From CAIVAT01 sp964525995 (GTDB taxonomy: Bacteria; Bacteroidota; Bacteroidia; Bacteroidales; FEN-979), in contig CAZGIM010000018.1 in the NCBI GenBank assembly GCA_964525995.1, positions 1 to 64,000 of the forward strand: a stretch of 64,000 nucleotides of DNA, read 5' to 3'. The notes under the pieces were generated by a model. That model was not told where the DNA came from. It ran no database searches and saw only the letters and a program-made list of their open reading frames with translations. Positions 42,319 to 50,993 of this stretch are shown here, in pieces; position 1 is the stretch's first letter; each line of letters opens with the position of its first letter. A program made the translations under genes and the position numbers.

Positions 42319-44445
42319 ATGCATGGTCTTATCAGGAAAAATTGGACGCTACTGATTATTACGGGTTTCTTTTTTTCATGTGCTGTCAAGGGGCAAAATA
42401 ATGTTCCAGCTCAACAAGTCAGCCCAACCGGACGAACGGTGGTCCGGGGCGAACGACCGGTGCCGGATTATTCGGGGGTGGCGGATTCCGTCATCCTTCC
42501 CGGCATTATCAGGATCAGAATGGTGGATGATTATTCCGACATCCTGCCATTCATGGATGTTTCGGGAAGTTTTGACGGTTATACACCATTCGGGATCCCT
42601 GCCATCGATGACTTAAACAAGGCAGTGGGTGTTAAACGGGCAAAACAAACCTTTTCCATCGCCCTTCGCAATAAAACCTATGAAGCGCGTCACCGGCAAT
42701 GGGGGCTCCACCTCTGGTATGATCTTACTGTCGGAGCAGATCAGGATTTGCGACGGCTGGCAGGGCTTTATGCCGCCCTCAGCGAGGTTGCTGATGTTGA
42801 GTTACTGGTTAAGGCCAGACTTACATCGGCCGGCATTGGGATAACAAACGAATGGCTGCCCGAGGATTCCCTTTTTTCGCTACAGTGGCACTATCATAAC
42901 ACCGGCCAGTCGGGGGGCACCCCGGATTGCGACATCGACCTGCCCGAAGCGTGGGAACTTGAAAAGGGTGATACCGGCGTCATTGTGGCCATCATGGATC
43001 AGGGCGTCGAGTTCGACCATCCGGACCTGGCAGCAAATATGTGGCCCGGTATCGGGTATAATTTCTATGCCGATACGACAGTGGTAGAGAGGTGTCTTCA
43101 TGGAACGCACGTAGCTGGTACGATTGCTGCAAACACGAACAACGGTATCGGGGTGAGTGGCATTGCAGGGGGTGGAGGATCGGGAGATGGCGTACGTATC
43201 ATGTCATGCCAGATCATTTCATCCGATAACCAGATAATCGAGGCAAATATTCCAAATGCTTTTATATGGGCCGCCGACCGCGGAGCAGCTATCTCGCAAA
43301 ACAGCTGGAATTTTCCGTTGGCTTCGCCTTCGCTGTTTGAAGCCATCGATTATTTCATCGCCAACGGAGGAGGATCCGCGATGAACGGCGGGATACTGAT
43401 CTGTTCGGCCGGCAATGCCGACACCAATGAAATCTCTTATCCGGCATGCTATGCCCCCTGCATTGCAGTGGCAGCTACCTCTCACCAGGACATCCGTTCC
43501 TTTTTTTCCAATTATGGCCCATGGGTTTCCATCAGCGCCCCGGGCGGGAATTACTATCCATTCAACGAAGAGGATATCCTGAGCACGGTCCCGGGCGGAG
43601 GTTACGGTTACCTGATGGGAACTTCGATGGCCTGTCCGCATGTCTCTGGTGTAGCAGCCCTGGTCGTCTCCTTAGCGAAAGGGTTGCTGACCCCGGTGGA
43701 TCTGAAGGATATTCTTTTAAACTCCACCGATGATATCAGCAGCCTTAATCCCGGGTACGAAGGGATGATCGGGACGGGAAGGTTGAATGCGTATAAGGCG
43801 TTACTTCTGACCCAGGGTTATAAGGATCCTGCCATTCCGAAGCCGGTTGTTGCCTTTTCGGCTGCAGCGGGGAGTGCCGGAACTGTGAATCTACAATGGG
43901 AACCGAATGAAACACAGGACTCGGTACTGCTTGCTTTCAGTAAGGTAAACAAGTTCGGCCCGCCGGTGGGAAACTACAATCCGGGAGATTCGATTATCGA
44001 TGGCGGTAAGGTGCTTTATAAGGGAAAGCTTTCTGAATTCGTTCAATCCGGTCTGGATTCCGGAACCGTCTGCTTTTACAGTATATGGTCGGTACGTAAT
44101 GCCACTTATTCACTCATTGCAAGAAAAGCAAACGATACCGTGCATTCCTCCCCGCATGGTATGGGAGATCTTTCTGCTGCAGCAAAGATCGTGATCCATG
44201 CTATGCCGAATCCGGTATCTGCTGTTACGACGATAAAATATTCTACCCTCGTCAGCCAGGATATCCGGCTGTCGGTTTCCGACTTTACCGGGAGGGAGAT
44301 CATGCTGTTGCAGGATGGTTACCTGGTGGCAGGATCCTACGAAAAATCCGTCGACATGACCCATCTTCCCTGTGGCATCTACACCCTTCAACTCCGTGCA
44401 GGGAATCAGCTCCTGGTAAAAAAACTTCTGAAGCTACAAGATTGA
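42319..44445 (+). CDS. Subtilisin-like (S8) serine protease with T9SS sorting domain
   Basis: After a signal peptide (about 1-24) comes a prodomain-like region (about 60-185). The S8 catalytic domain (about 195-505) has Asp227 (IMDQGVEFDHPDL), His261 (HGTHVAGTIAANTNNG) and Ser436 (GTSMACPHVSGVAALV). A beta domain and a T9SS type A C-terminal domain follow (about 635-708, IHAMPNPVSAVTTIKYS ... KKLLKLQD). It is predicted to be exported and surface-bound or released, degrading extracellular protein. A related sorting-domain relic lies 80 bases upstream. Confidence 0.93.
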   Translation: MHGLIRKNWTLLIITGFFFSCAVKGQNNVPAQQVSPTGRTVVRGERPVPDYSGVADSVILPGIIRIRMVDDYSDILPFMDVSGSFDGYTPFGIPAIDDLNKAVGVKRAKQTFSIALRNKTYEARHRQWGLHLWYDLTVGADQDLRRLAGLYAALSEVADVELLVKARLTSAGIGITNEWLPEDSLFSLQWHYHNTGQSGGTPDCDIDLPEAWELEKGDTGVIVAIMDQGVEFDHPDLAANMWPGIGYNFYADTTVVERCLHGTHVAGTIAANTNNGIGVSGIAGGGGSGDGVRIMSCQIISSDNQIIEANIPNAFIWAADRGAAISQNSWNFPLASPSLFEAIDYFIANGGGSAMNGGILICSAGNADTNEISYPACYAPCIAVAATSHQDIRSFFSNYGPWVSISAPGGNYYPFNEEDILSTVPGGGYGYLMGTSMACPHVSGVAALVVSLAKGLLTPVDLKDILLNSTDDISSLNPGYEGMIGTGRLNAYKALLLTQGYKDPAIPKPVVAFSAAAGSAGTVNLQWEPNETQDSVLLAFSKVNKFGPPVGNYNPGDSIIDGGKVLYKGKLSEFVQSGLDSGTVCFYSIWSVRNATYSLIARKANDTVHSSPHGMGDLSAAAKIVIHAMPNPVSAVTTIKYSTLVSQDIRLSVSDFTGREIMLLQDGYLVAGSYEKSVDMTHLPCGIYTLQLRAGNQLLVKKLLKLQD

Positions 44446-44644
44446 ACCGATTGTTTTCATTTTGTTATTCAGGATTTTATTCAGTTGTAAAATACTGAAT
44501 GATGCCAGGGTAATAATTATGCCTTACTGAGACCGGTCAATACCGGGAAAGCCATTTATACCGAGCAGGAAAAGGTATGCAGAAAATGAATTTCCGTTCT
44601 TCACGGTATAACTGCATCCAAAAGAAAAATGCTTTGTACATTCA

Positions 44645-45568
44645 TTAAGATGCAGAATAGTTCATGGAGGCGAACGATCTGCGGATGCCTTTGAGGTATT
44701 CGGATTTCGGATAACCCATGATGAGGAAGATCCCTTCGCGGCTTTTGTAACGGATACCATGCGCTTCGCGGAACTTGCGGGCGCCGCTGCCGCTCTGGAT
44801 CATTGGATGAATGGCTCCCAACATACAGGTACCCAATCCCAGCGATTCGGCGGTCAGCATGGCATATGTGGCGGCAATCAGCGGGTCGGCCGGATCGCAG
44901 TAAGGAGAACCGTAGAAATAGATCATTGCCGGGGCATCGTAAGTCACCCAGTTTTCACCATGTTTCATCGAATCGATGTATTTGTCGACAAGCGGTCGCA
45001 TAAAATTCCGGAAAAGCTCGTCGGTCTCCTTTCCCCAGAAAGGTTTCATCAACGTCAGGAACCATGAAGAGGAGATCCAGCGGATCTTTTCGAGGTACTT
45101 GCAAAAATCTTCCGTGAATGACCTGACCTTGTCTCTGGAATCAAAAACGAGGAGGTTGATATCCGAAGGGGGGATACCCATCGGTGCGGTCATCGCAGCC
45201 TCCACAACCTGATCGATCACGGCTTTATCCACGGTGGTACTTTTGAATTTCCGGATGCTCCTTCTCCGGATCATCAGGTTCAGCAACGACTGATAACCGG
45301 CCGTTTGTTCCTTCGCGGGAAGCGGGAACAGCGCTTCCGGCGAAATAAACCTTTCGGTGATCCGGATGGCATCTTCCGGACATACCATCATGCACTGCCC
45401 ACATCCGATGCATCCGAAGACGCCCTGTCCGGTTGGCTTTGCTTTGCCTTCATTTAATTCAAGGTCCAGGTCGCTGCATACTGCCACACATTTCCCGCAA
45501 CCCTTACATTTTTCAGGATCTACCGAAATGATCCCGGGTTCTTTGGTTCGTGAAGTTGGAATTGCCAT
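44645..45568 (-). CDS. Ferredoxin-nitroreductase fusion
   Basis: Two 4Fe-4S motifs at the N-terminus (CKGCGKCVAVC and CIGCGQCMMVCPEDA, about residues 20-63) are followed by a nitroreductase domain (about 90-307) with RRRSIRKFKSTTVDKAVI for FMN binding, APMGIPPSD and LGTCMLGAIHP. Such fusions are flavin reductases that take electrons through the iron-sulfur clusters; substrates are unknown. It is cytoplasmic. A TATCTTTG -7 box lies 20 bases upstream of the ATG, and copy e of the interspersed repeat lies just beyond it. Confidence 0.9.
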   Translation of the reverse strand: MAIPTSRTKEPGIISVDPEKCKGCGKCVAVCSDLDLELNEGKAKPTGQGVFGCIGCGQCMMVCPEDAIRITERFISPEALFPLPAKEQTAGYQSLLNLMIRRRSIRKFKSTTVDKAVIDQVVEAAMTAPMGIPPSDINLLVFDSRDKVRSFTEDFCKYLEKIRWISSSWFLTLMKPFWGKETDELFRNFMRPLVDKYIDSMKHGENWVTYDAPAMIYFYGSPYCDPADPLIAATYAMLTAESLGLGTCMLGAIHPMIQSGSGARKFREAHGIRYKSREGIFLIMGYPKSEYLKGIRRSFASMNYSAS

Positions 45569-45587
45569 AATTGTTAAATATAGGATT

Positions 45588-45595
45588 CAAAGATA
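45588..45595 (-). promoter_or_regulatory. Bacteroidota -7 box for ferredoxin-nitroreductase gene
   Basis: TATCTTTG on the minus strand matches TAnnTTTG and is 20 bases before the ATG at 45568. Its -33 region approaches the interspersed repeat copy at 45610-45637. Confidence 0.5.
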
Positions 45596-45609
45596 TAACA
45601 TTCGAATGA

Positions 45610-45637
45610 ATTTACGATTGAACATGATTTACGATTT
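45610..45637 (+). repeat. Interspersed repeat TTTACGATT family, copy e
   Basis: The 28 bases match the first 28 of copy b exactly (ATTTACGATTGAACATGATT, then TACGATTT); the sequence then diverges. It lies in the gap between divergent genes. Confidence 0.8.
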
Positions 45638-45818
45638 GGGTAAAGTGAGTGATGCCGAATATCTTCGTGGTTCTCCGTGTAAAAAATTCTAAGATATTAA
45701 CAAAGATGGAGCTAAAATAATTATGTTTGTGCGTAAATCAGGTTAAAATTCTCAATAAGTCAAAAATAAACCAGTCATGCATGATTTGACAAGCCAAATA
45801 AAATGTGAAATGACCAGA

Positions 45819-47084
45819 ATGAATCATATAAGACCTGTTTTAATAGTCTTCCTGTTGTTTTTCGGTTTTCGTGTTGCCCATGCTCAAACCGTAGAACAAC
45901 TTTCCCGACTCAAAACCGACCTGAACGAAATCCTGGATAAGTGGCACCGCGACGCGGCAGATGGCAAGCTCGATGCCTTTATCGGTGCGATGAGCCCCAA
46001 CGGAGTCTACATCGGCACGGATGCTTCGGAACGCTGGACCACCGATGAATTCCGGAACTTTTGTAAACCCCATTTTGCGAAAGGGAAAACCTGGAATTTC
46101 AGGCCGGTCAGCCGGAATATCGATTTCAGCCGGGATAAACAGACTGCATGGTTCGATGAAATACTCGACACCCACATGGGTATCTGCCGGGGATCGGGAG
46201 TGCTGCAGATGCAGGAAGGGGCATGGAAAATAGAACAATACGTGCTTTCGGCTGCCATTCCCAACTCCCTGATGAAACCGGTGGTGAAAACCAAATGGGA
46301 AACCGATTCACTCTATCTACAGTACCTGAAAGCCGGGATCAAAAATCCCGAGCAGTCGCTTGAACTGAAAGCAATCTTCGACAAAGCCGAGATGGTCGGG
46401 ACCATCATCCTTTTTGATCCGCAAAAGAATGAATTCATGGGATACAACCCGGCCCGATGGGAGGTTGGATATCTCCCCGCCTCCACCTTCAAGATCCCCA
46501 ACAGCCTCATCGGGCTGGAAACCGGTGTCATCGACACGAGTTACATTTTCAAATGGGATGGGAAGAAGCGAAGAATGGCGCAATGGGACAGGGAACTGAA
46601 CCTGAAACAGGCTTTTTCCGTCTCCTGTGTGCCCTGTTACCAGGAACTGGCCCGCAAGATCGGACCGCAACAGATGAAAAAAAATCTTGGGCGTTTTAAC
46701 TATGGCAGTATGGATGTTCATCCCGAAAATATCGATCTGTTCTGGCTTGAAGGAAAATCGCGTATCACCCCGCGACAGCAGGTCGAATTCCTGCAACGGC
46801 TCAACGAAGGGAAATTGTCCGTTACCCCATCTGTGCTGGCCATTATGAAGGATATCATGGTGAACGAGAAGACAGAGACCTATATTCTCCGGGGTAAAAC
46901 CGGCTGGGCGATCCGAAATGGCAATAACTACGGCTGGTTCGTTGGCTGGATCGAAACCAAAGGCAGGGTGTTTTATTTTGCTACCCTGGTGGAGCCCAAA
47001 GACCAGCAGCAGGTCAGCGACTTCGCGCTGGCCCGTAAAATGATAACCATGGATGTGTTGCGACATCTGGAGATTATCAGATAA
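45819..47084 (+). CDS. Class D beta-lactamase-like protein fused to SnoaL-like domain
   Basis: The start at 45819 gives a signal peptide (MNHIRPVLIVFLLFFGFRVA, cut after HAQ); ATGs at 45777 and 45810 are less likely. A SnoaL/DUF4440-like domain (about 25-155: ILDKWHRDAADGKLDAFIGA, GVYIGTDASERW) is followed by a class D beta-lactamase domain (about 185-421) with S222-TFK, S269-C-V, Y295-G-S (the usual motif is YGN), W309 in DLFWLEGKSRIT and K360-TG. Lys225 would be the carboxylated general base. Periplasmic location is expected. OXA enzymes are normally about 265 residues without the N-terminal domain. It could be a beta-lactamase or a related acyl-serine sensor or hydrolase. Confidence 0.88.
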   Translation: MNHIRPVLIVFLLFFGFRVAHAQTVEQLSRLKTDLNEILDKWHRDAADGKLDAFIGAMSPNGVYIGTDASERWTTDEFRNFCKPHFAKGKTWNFRPVSRNIDFSRDKQTAWFDEILDTHMGICRGSGVLQMQEGAWKIEQYVLSAAIPNSLMKPVVKTKWETDSLYLQYLKAGIKNPEQSLELKAIFDKAEMVGTIILFDPQKNEFMGYNPARWEVGYLPASTFKIPNSLIGLETGVIDTSYIFKWDGKKRRMAQWDRELNLKQAFSVSCVPCYQELARKIGPQQMKKNLGRFNYGSMDVHPENIDLFWLEGKSRITPRQQVEFLQRLNEGKLSVTPSVLAIMKDIMVNEKTETYILRGKTGWAIRNGNNYGWFVGWIETKGRVFYFATLVEPKDQQQVSDFALARKMITMDVLRHLEIIR

Positions 47085-47094
47085 CTTTTCAAAT

Positions 47095-47245
47095 TTAGTC
47101 CACCTGCTCCCTGGTAAAAAACACGTAACCGAGACCTTTGAGGGTGACGATTCGGTTGGCAGGATTTTTGGAGAAATGATTGCGGAATTTCCTGAAATAA
47201 ACATTGAGGTTTCGGGAAGTTCCGCAATCATCGCCCGGATTGAGA
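47095..47245 (-). pseudogene. Relic: OmpR-type winged-helix C-terminal fragment
   Basis: The minus-strand frame reads NPGDDCGTSRNLNVYFRKFR then NHFSKNPANRIVTLKGLGYV and ends at TAA 47097-47095. The LNVYxRKxR...IVTLKGLGYVF pattern is the recognition helix and wing of an OmpR/PhoB-type DNA-binding domain. There is no start codon, and the coding sequence of the T9SS gene upstream ends at the 5' edge, so only the last about 50 codons survive. Confidence 0.65.
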
Positions 47246-49594
47246 TTAAAAGTTGAGAAACACAAGCTTTTTTGTGACCGTCTGGTTATTCAGGCTGATT
47301 TTCAGAAAGTATAAACCCGGACGGGCCGGTTCATTCAGGTCATCATTACCATTCCATATAAATGAACATTTTTTCCCCGCAGGACATAATAAATCAGGGA
47401 ATTGCCTGATCCTGACTCCGGCTGAATTGAAAATAGCGGCACTGCAAATCCCCGTTTCATGGCTTTCAACCTCAATCCTGGCCGCTGAATGAACCGGGTT
47501 GGGATAGATGCCGACTTTCAGGAAACCGGATTCCTGACCATGCCATTTTTCGTCAGTGGATAAAGGAATAAGGTGCACGCCCTGAGCCCATCTTGTATTC
47601 TTCAGGATTCCTTTTTGCCCGTTTTCCGATCGGTCAAAAGTGGTATCGCCGGCACCTTCATTCATTTTCCAGTAGCCATACATTCCTTTCTGATCCGGCG
47701 ATAGGTCATACCCCATCAACTCTTCAATCTCTTCCCGGGTTCTCGCTCCTTTCCAGAGTCTGACTTCATCGATGCAACCCTGAAAGCCCTGGTTGCCATT
47801 GCGAGCGTTACCAATCACGATGGGTTTTAACCCGTTCCCGGAAAGGGGGCCGTCAGGCGGAGTCACTGTTTCCAGAGGCTGTTCCTTTGCATTAATGTAA
47901 ATTTTCACCGCGCTTGAAGAATCATAATAGGAGACCGCTATATGCTGCCATTCGTCGAGTCTGACAGACCCTGATGGGGTGGCAACGACACTCACGATCC
48001 CGCTGGCATGAACCATTATCAGGGTAAGGCAGGAATCGGGCGGAACAAGAGTTCCCGAAAGGTAAGTAAACAGGGAAATGACTGTTTTGTCGAAAATTTT
48101 CCGTGAACTGTTTATGCCGAATTTGGTTGGTTTTATCCATGTCTCCAGGGTAAAAGATCCGGTGATATCAGGAATGGAGCCCTGGGTGCACATCATACTG
48201 CCCGAGCTGCCGTTGAATTCAAGGGAGCTTTCCCTGTCAAATACCCTGATGTAATCCTGTTTTACAATGCTGTCGGTAAGTGAATCGCTGATCGCAACAA
48301 GCTTTACTGTGTATGATCCCGGTTTATTGTACACCCACATCGGATGCTGTTCCTGTGAGTCGGTGATCCCGTCATTATCGAAATCCCAGCGCCATGTATG
48401 AATTCCCGGACGGCTCACCGTAAGGTTATGAAAGTTTACTTGAAGAACATGATGGCCTGAGAGGCTGTCGGCTGTAAAATCGGGTTTGGTAAAAGTAAAA
48501 ATGTTTTCCCACCAGCGTATCTCCTGGTCACCGAAACATGCTCCCAGTATATCGGGATCGTTGTCAAGGTCAAGATCCACCACATGGATCCTGATCATGT
48601 CGTACGCAGTGTTGCAAATAATCTGCTCTGTAAAATGACCTTTCCCGTCGTTTTCCCATAATGATATCTGGGAACCCTGCCAGGCGATCGACAGGAAATC
48701 TATATCGCCATCCTTATCCAGGTCACATAATTCACAGGCCCTGGCTCCATTGTAATTATCCCTGAGAAGGTGCATTGTAAAATGAAAGTTGCCATCGTTT
48801 TCGTACCATGTAACCAGGTCGGAGTTTCCGCAGGCCGTTCCGGCCAGATCCAGATCCCCGTCACCATCCAGATCGGCAATCCTGACAGAATTGGCCCCGT
48901 CAAGATGATCATACAGTGTATCCTGGGAAAAATTCTGCTGGCCGTCATTTTTAAACCAGATGATCTGGCCGGCTTTGGCTGTTGCAATGATATCGAGGTC
49001 TCCGTCCTGATCAAGGTCGGCGGCAGTACCCCAGTTGGCTTTGATCCAGTTTTCTTTCAGCATTCTTATGGTAAATCCACCCGTGCCGTCATTTTCGGCC
49101 CAGGCGATTTTGTTGTTATCGCACGCCACCAGGATGAGGTCCTGGTCCCCATCGTGGTCGATGTCGGCGGCATCCACGAAATCGGCGCTGGTCCAGGTAG
49201 AATCAGTGATCACATGCTCCGTGAAATTTCCTGTACCATCATTTGCAAACCAGGAAAATTTACCAAGGGTCTTTGAGGTTGCAACAAAATCCCAGGAATC
49301 ATTCGCATCAATTTTTACAGCCACGATGCCCTTTGCTTGGGTAAAACCGGTCGCCACGGTATGTTCTGTAAAATTCTGGTTCCCGTCGTTCTCAAACCAG
49401 CCAATGATACCGCCGGAATTTCCCGTTACCACGAAATCGACAAAGCCATCGCCGTTGAAATCGGCGCTGGAGATGCATGTGGCCCCGTAAAAGTCGTTCA
49501 TGATCACATGTTCCTGCAACAAGACCTGTGAGACTGCAGGGAATGATCCCGACAATCCGGCCACGACCAGTAATAATGAATACAATTTCTTCAT
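47246..49594 (-). CDS. Secreted FG-GAP/VCBS-repeat protein with PKD, LamG and T9SS domains
   Basis: The start at 49594 gives a signal peptide (MKKLYSLLLVVAGLSGSFPA, cut after VSQ) and is preceded by a perfect AGGAGG seven bases upstream. About seven FG-GAP/VCBS-like propeller repeats follow (about 35-370, DFNGDGFVDFVVTGN, ADLDGDGDLDLAG). Then come a PKD domain (about 385-455, WRWDFDNDGITDS), a LamG domain (about 470-680, FTLETWIKPTKFG) and a T9SS type A domain (about 700-782). Asp-rich DxDGDxD loops probably bind calcium. It is likely a large surface ligand-binding protein. Confidence 0.88.
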   Translation of the reverse strand: MKKLYSLLLVVAGLSGSFPAVSQVLLQEHVIMNDFYGATCISSADFNGDGFVDFVVTGNSGGIIGWFENDGNQNFTEHTVATGFTQAKGIVAVKIDANDSWDFVATSKTLGKFSWFANDGTGNFTEHVITDSTWTSADFVDAADIDHDGDQDLILVACDNNKIAWAENDGTGGFTIRMLKENWIKANWGTAADLDQDGDLDIIATAKAGQIIWFKNDGQQNFSQDTLYDHLDGANSVRIADLDGDGDLDLAGTACGNSDLVTWYENDGNFHFTMHLLRDNYNGARACELCDLDKDGDIDFLSIAWQGSQISLWENDGKGHFTEQIICNTAYDMIRIHVVDLDLDNDPDILGACFGDQEIRWWENIFTFTKPDFTADSLSGHHVLQVNFHNLTVSRPGIHTWRWDFDNDGITDSQEQHPMWVYNKPGSYTVKLVAISDSLTDSIVKQDYIRVFDRESSLEFNGSSGSMMCTQGSIPDITGSFTLETWIKPTKFGINSSRKIFDKTVISLFTYLSGTLVPPDSCLTLIMVHASGIVSVVATPSGSVRLDEWQHIAVSYYDSSSAVKIYINAKEQPLETVTPPDGPLSGNGLKPIVIGNARNGNQGFQGCIDEVRLWKGARTREEIEELMGYDLSPDQKGMYGYWKMNEGAGDTTFDRSENGQKGILKNTRWAQGVHLIPLSTDEKWHGQESGFLKVGIYPNPVHSAARIEVESHETGICSAAIFNSAGVRIRQFPDLLCPAGKKCSFIWNGNDDLNEPARPGLYFLKISLNNQTVTKKLVFLNF

Positions 49595-49781
49595 GATCTT
49601 TCCTCCTATATTGAAATGTTTCGAATTCAAATGCGTTAATCTGATTCTTCATCCCTCTCCATGAAAGACGGATGGTTTTCCGGTATAACAAAATCTTTTG
49701 TCGAACGAAATACAAATTTATCGCAGCCCGTATGGGATGGAGTCCTGATTTATCGGACAGGATATAAAAAAGGAGGTTAAA

Positions 49782-50957
49782 TCAGTTTGAAAACACGGCT
49801 GACCGTTCGGGTTGGTTTTTCATGCGGAATTCAATAGGGCTCATTCCGGTATTTTTCCTGAAAATGGCATAAAACGCCGATTTGGAATTAAAACCACAAT
49901 CATAGGCAATGGCCATGATTTTCTGATCATTATTTACCGGATTCCCCAACATTTTTTTTACTGCTGCCAGCCGATAGGAGTTGATATAATCGAAAAAATT
50001 CTTTCCAAAGTGCTCATTGATCACCCGGGATAGTTTATGCACTGAAGTATTCAGTTGCTTTGCCAGGTCCTGGATGTTCAAATCACAGTTAACCCAAGGT
50101 TGTCCGATTTTCATGATCCTGTTCAGTTCTGACAACAGCATTGTTATTTCTTGATCCTGCAGGCCGGATTTCCGGTACTTGAATTCTCTCTCGATTTCAG
50201 GAGATATTTTTCCGGAAATCCTGGCATTGGAAATATCTGTGAGCCGGATTGCAGAAAAAATTCCTTCCTGCCGGTAACCAAACACACCGATACCGAGAAG
50301 GTAGACAACAAGAATGATCCCAGAAATCTCTTTAAGTTTCAGAGTCTGGTCAATTATTCCATAATCTGCGATCAGGAAGATTACGGAGGCAATTACGATA
50401 TGTGCGGTGAATCCGGCGTTAAGATATATAAGCCAGTTTAAATTCTTTCTCCGTCGGCTTGAAAAGAAACAATTGAGGATGTTGCGGTTTCTGAATATCA
50501 TGATTATAGTGGCCACGAGGTAAACCAGGACCAGGTAGTCCCAGAAAACCTGAATGATCATCCTGTAAATGATATTATCCATAAATGCAAAGGTGAAAAA
50601 CGAATCGCTCCCGGTTCCCGATATAAGGTAGTCAGTATAGGGTATCATTACGATGCCCAACGGAACCAGGTGGATCGCAGATCTCCAGGTCAGTTTTTGA
50701 TCGGGGAAAAGCAGTGAACGGGAGTATCCGTAAATGGTGGGACCCAAAAGAATCCAGTAGGCCAGGTCGAATCCGATCAGGAGTCCTGATCCGGCTTTCA
50801 TGCCGGTTGTCAGCATATACCGGTACATCAGTTCACATCCGACAAGAAAAAAGAACGCCAGCAAGAATAGGGTCGACCGATCCTTATCCCGCCTGATCAG
50901 GTTGAGGATCAGGAACAGGATGACCAACCCGAAACCTATCAGGGAGAATGCCTGCAT
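49782..50957 (-). CDS. Membrane-anchored AraC-family regulator
   Basis: The N-terminal half (about 1-230) has seven hydrophobic segments. After a linker, an AraC-type double helix-turn-helix fills the last about 105 residues: LNIQDLAKQLNTSVHKLSRV, IMAIAYDCGFNSKSAFYAIF, MSPIEFR. This 7TM-AraC design is common in Bacteroidota and lets a membrane sensor regulate transcription directly. The gene starts 36 bases after the T9SS propeller gene on the same strand. Confidence 0.9.
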   Translation of the reverse strand: MQAFSLIGFGLVILFLILNLIRRDKDRSTLFLLAFFFLVGCELMYRYMLTTGMKAGSGLLIGFDLAYWILLGPTIYGYSRSLLFPDQKLTWRSAIHLVPLGIVMIPYTDYLISGTGSDSFFTFAFMDNIIYRMIIQVFWDYLVLVYLVATIIMIFRNRNILNCFFSSRRRKNLNWLIYLNAGFTAHIVIASVIFLIADYGIIDQTLKLKEISGIILVVYLLGIGVFGYRQEGIFSAIRLTDISNARISGKISPEIEREFKYRKSGLQDQEITMLLSELNRIMKIGQPWVNCDLNIQDLAKQLNTSVHKLSRVINEHFGKNFFDYINSYRLAAVKKMLGNPVNNDQKIMAIAYDCGFNSKSAFYAIFRKNTGMSPIEFRMKNQPERSAVFSN

Positions 50958-50993
50958 GACGAAATAGATTTAAACAGGATCATCCTGGTAATA

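Noticed and set aside
45645..45690. Segment resembling a commonly seen intergenic string (CTTCGTGGTTCTCCGTG)
   Set aside because: Only one copy is present in this window, so no repeat can be claimed.
46317..47231. 304-codon minus-strand ORF
   Set aside because: It is antisense to the class D beta-lactamase domain, whose motifs are all on the plus strand. The real minus-strand signal at 47095-47245 is in a different frame.
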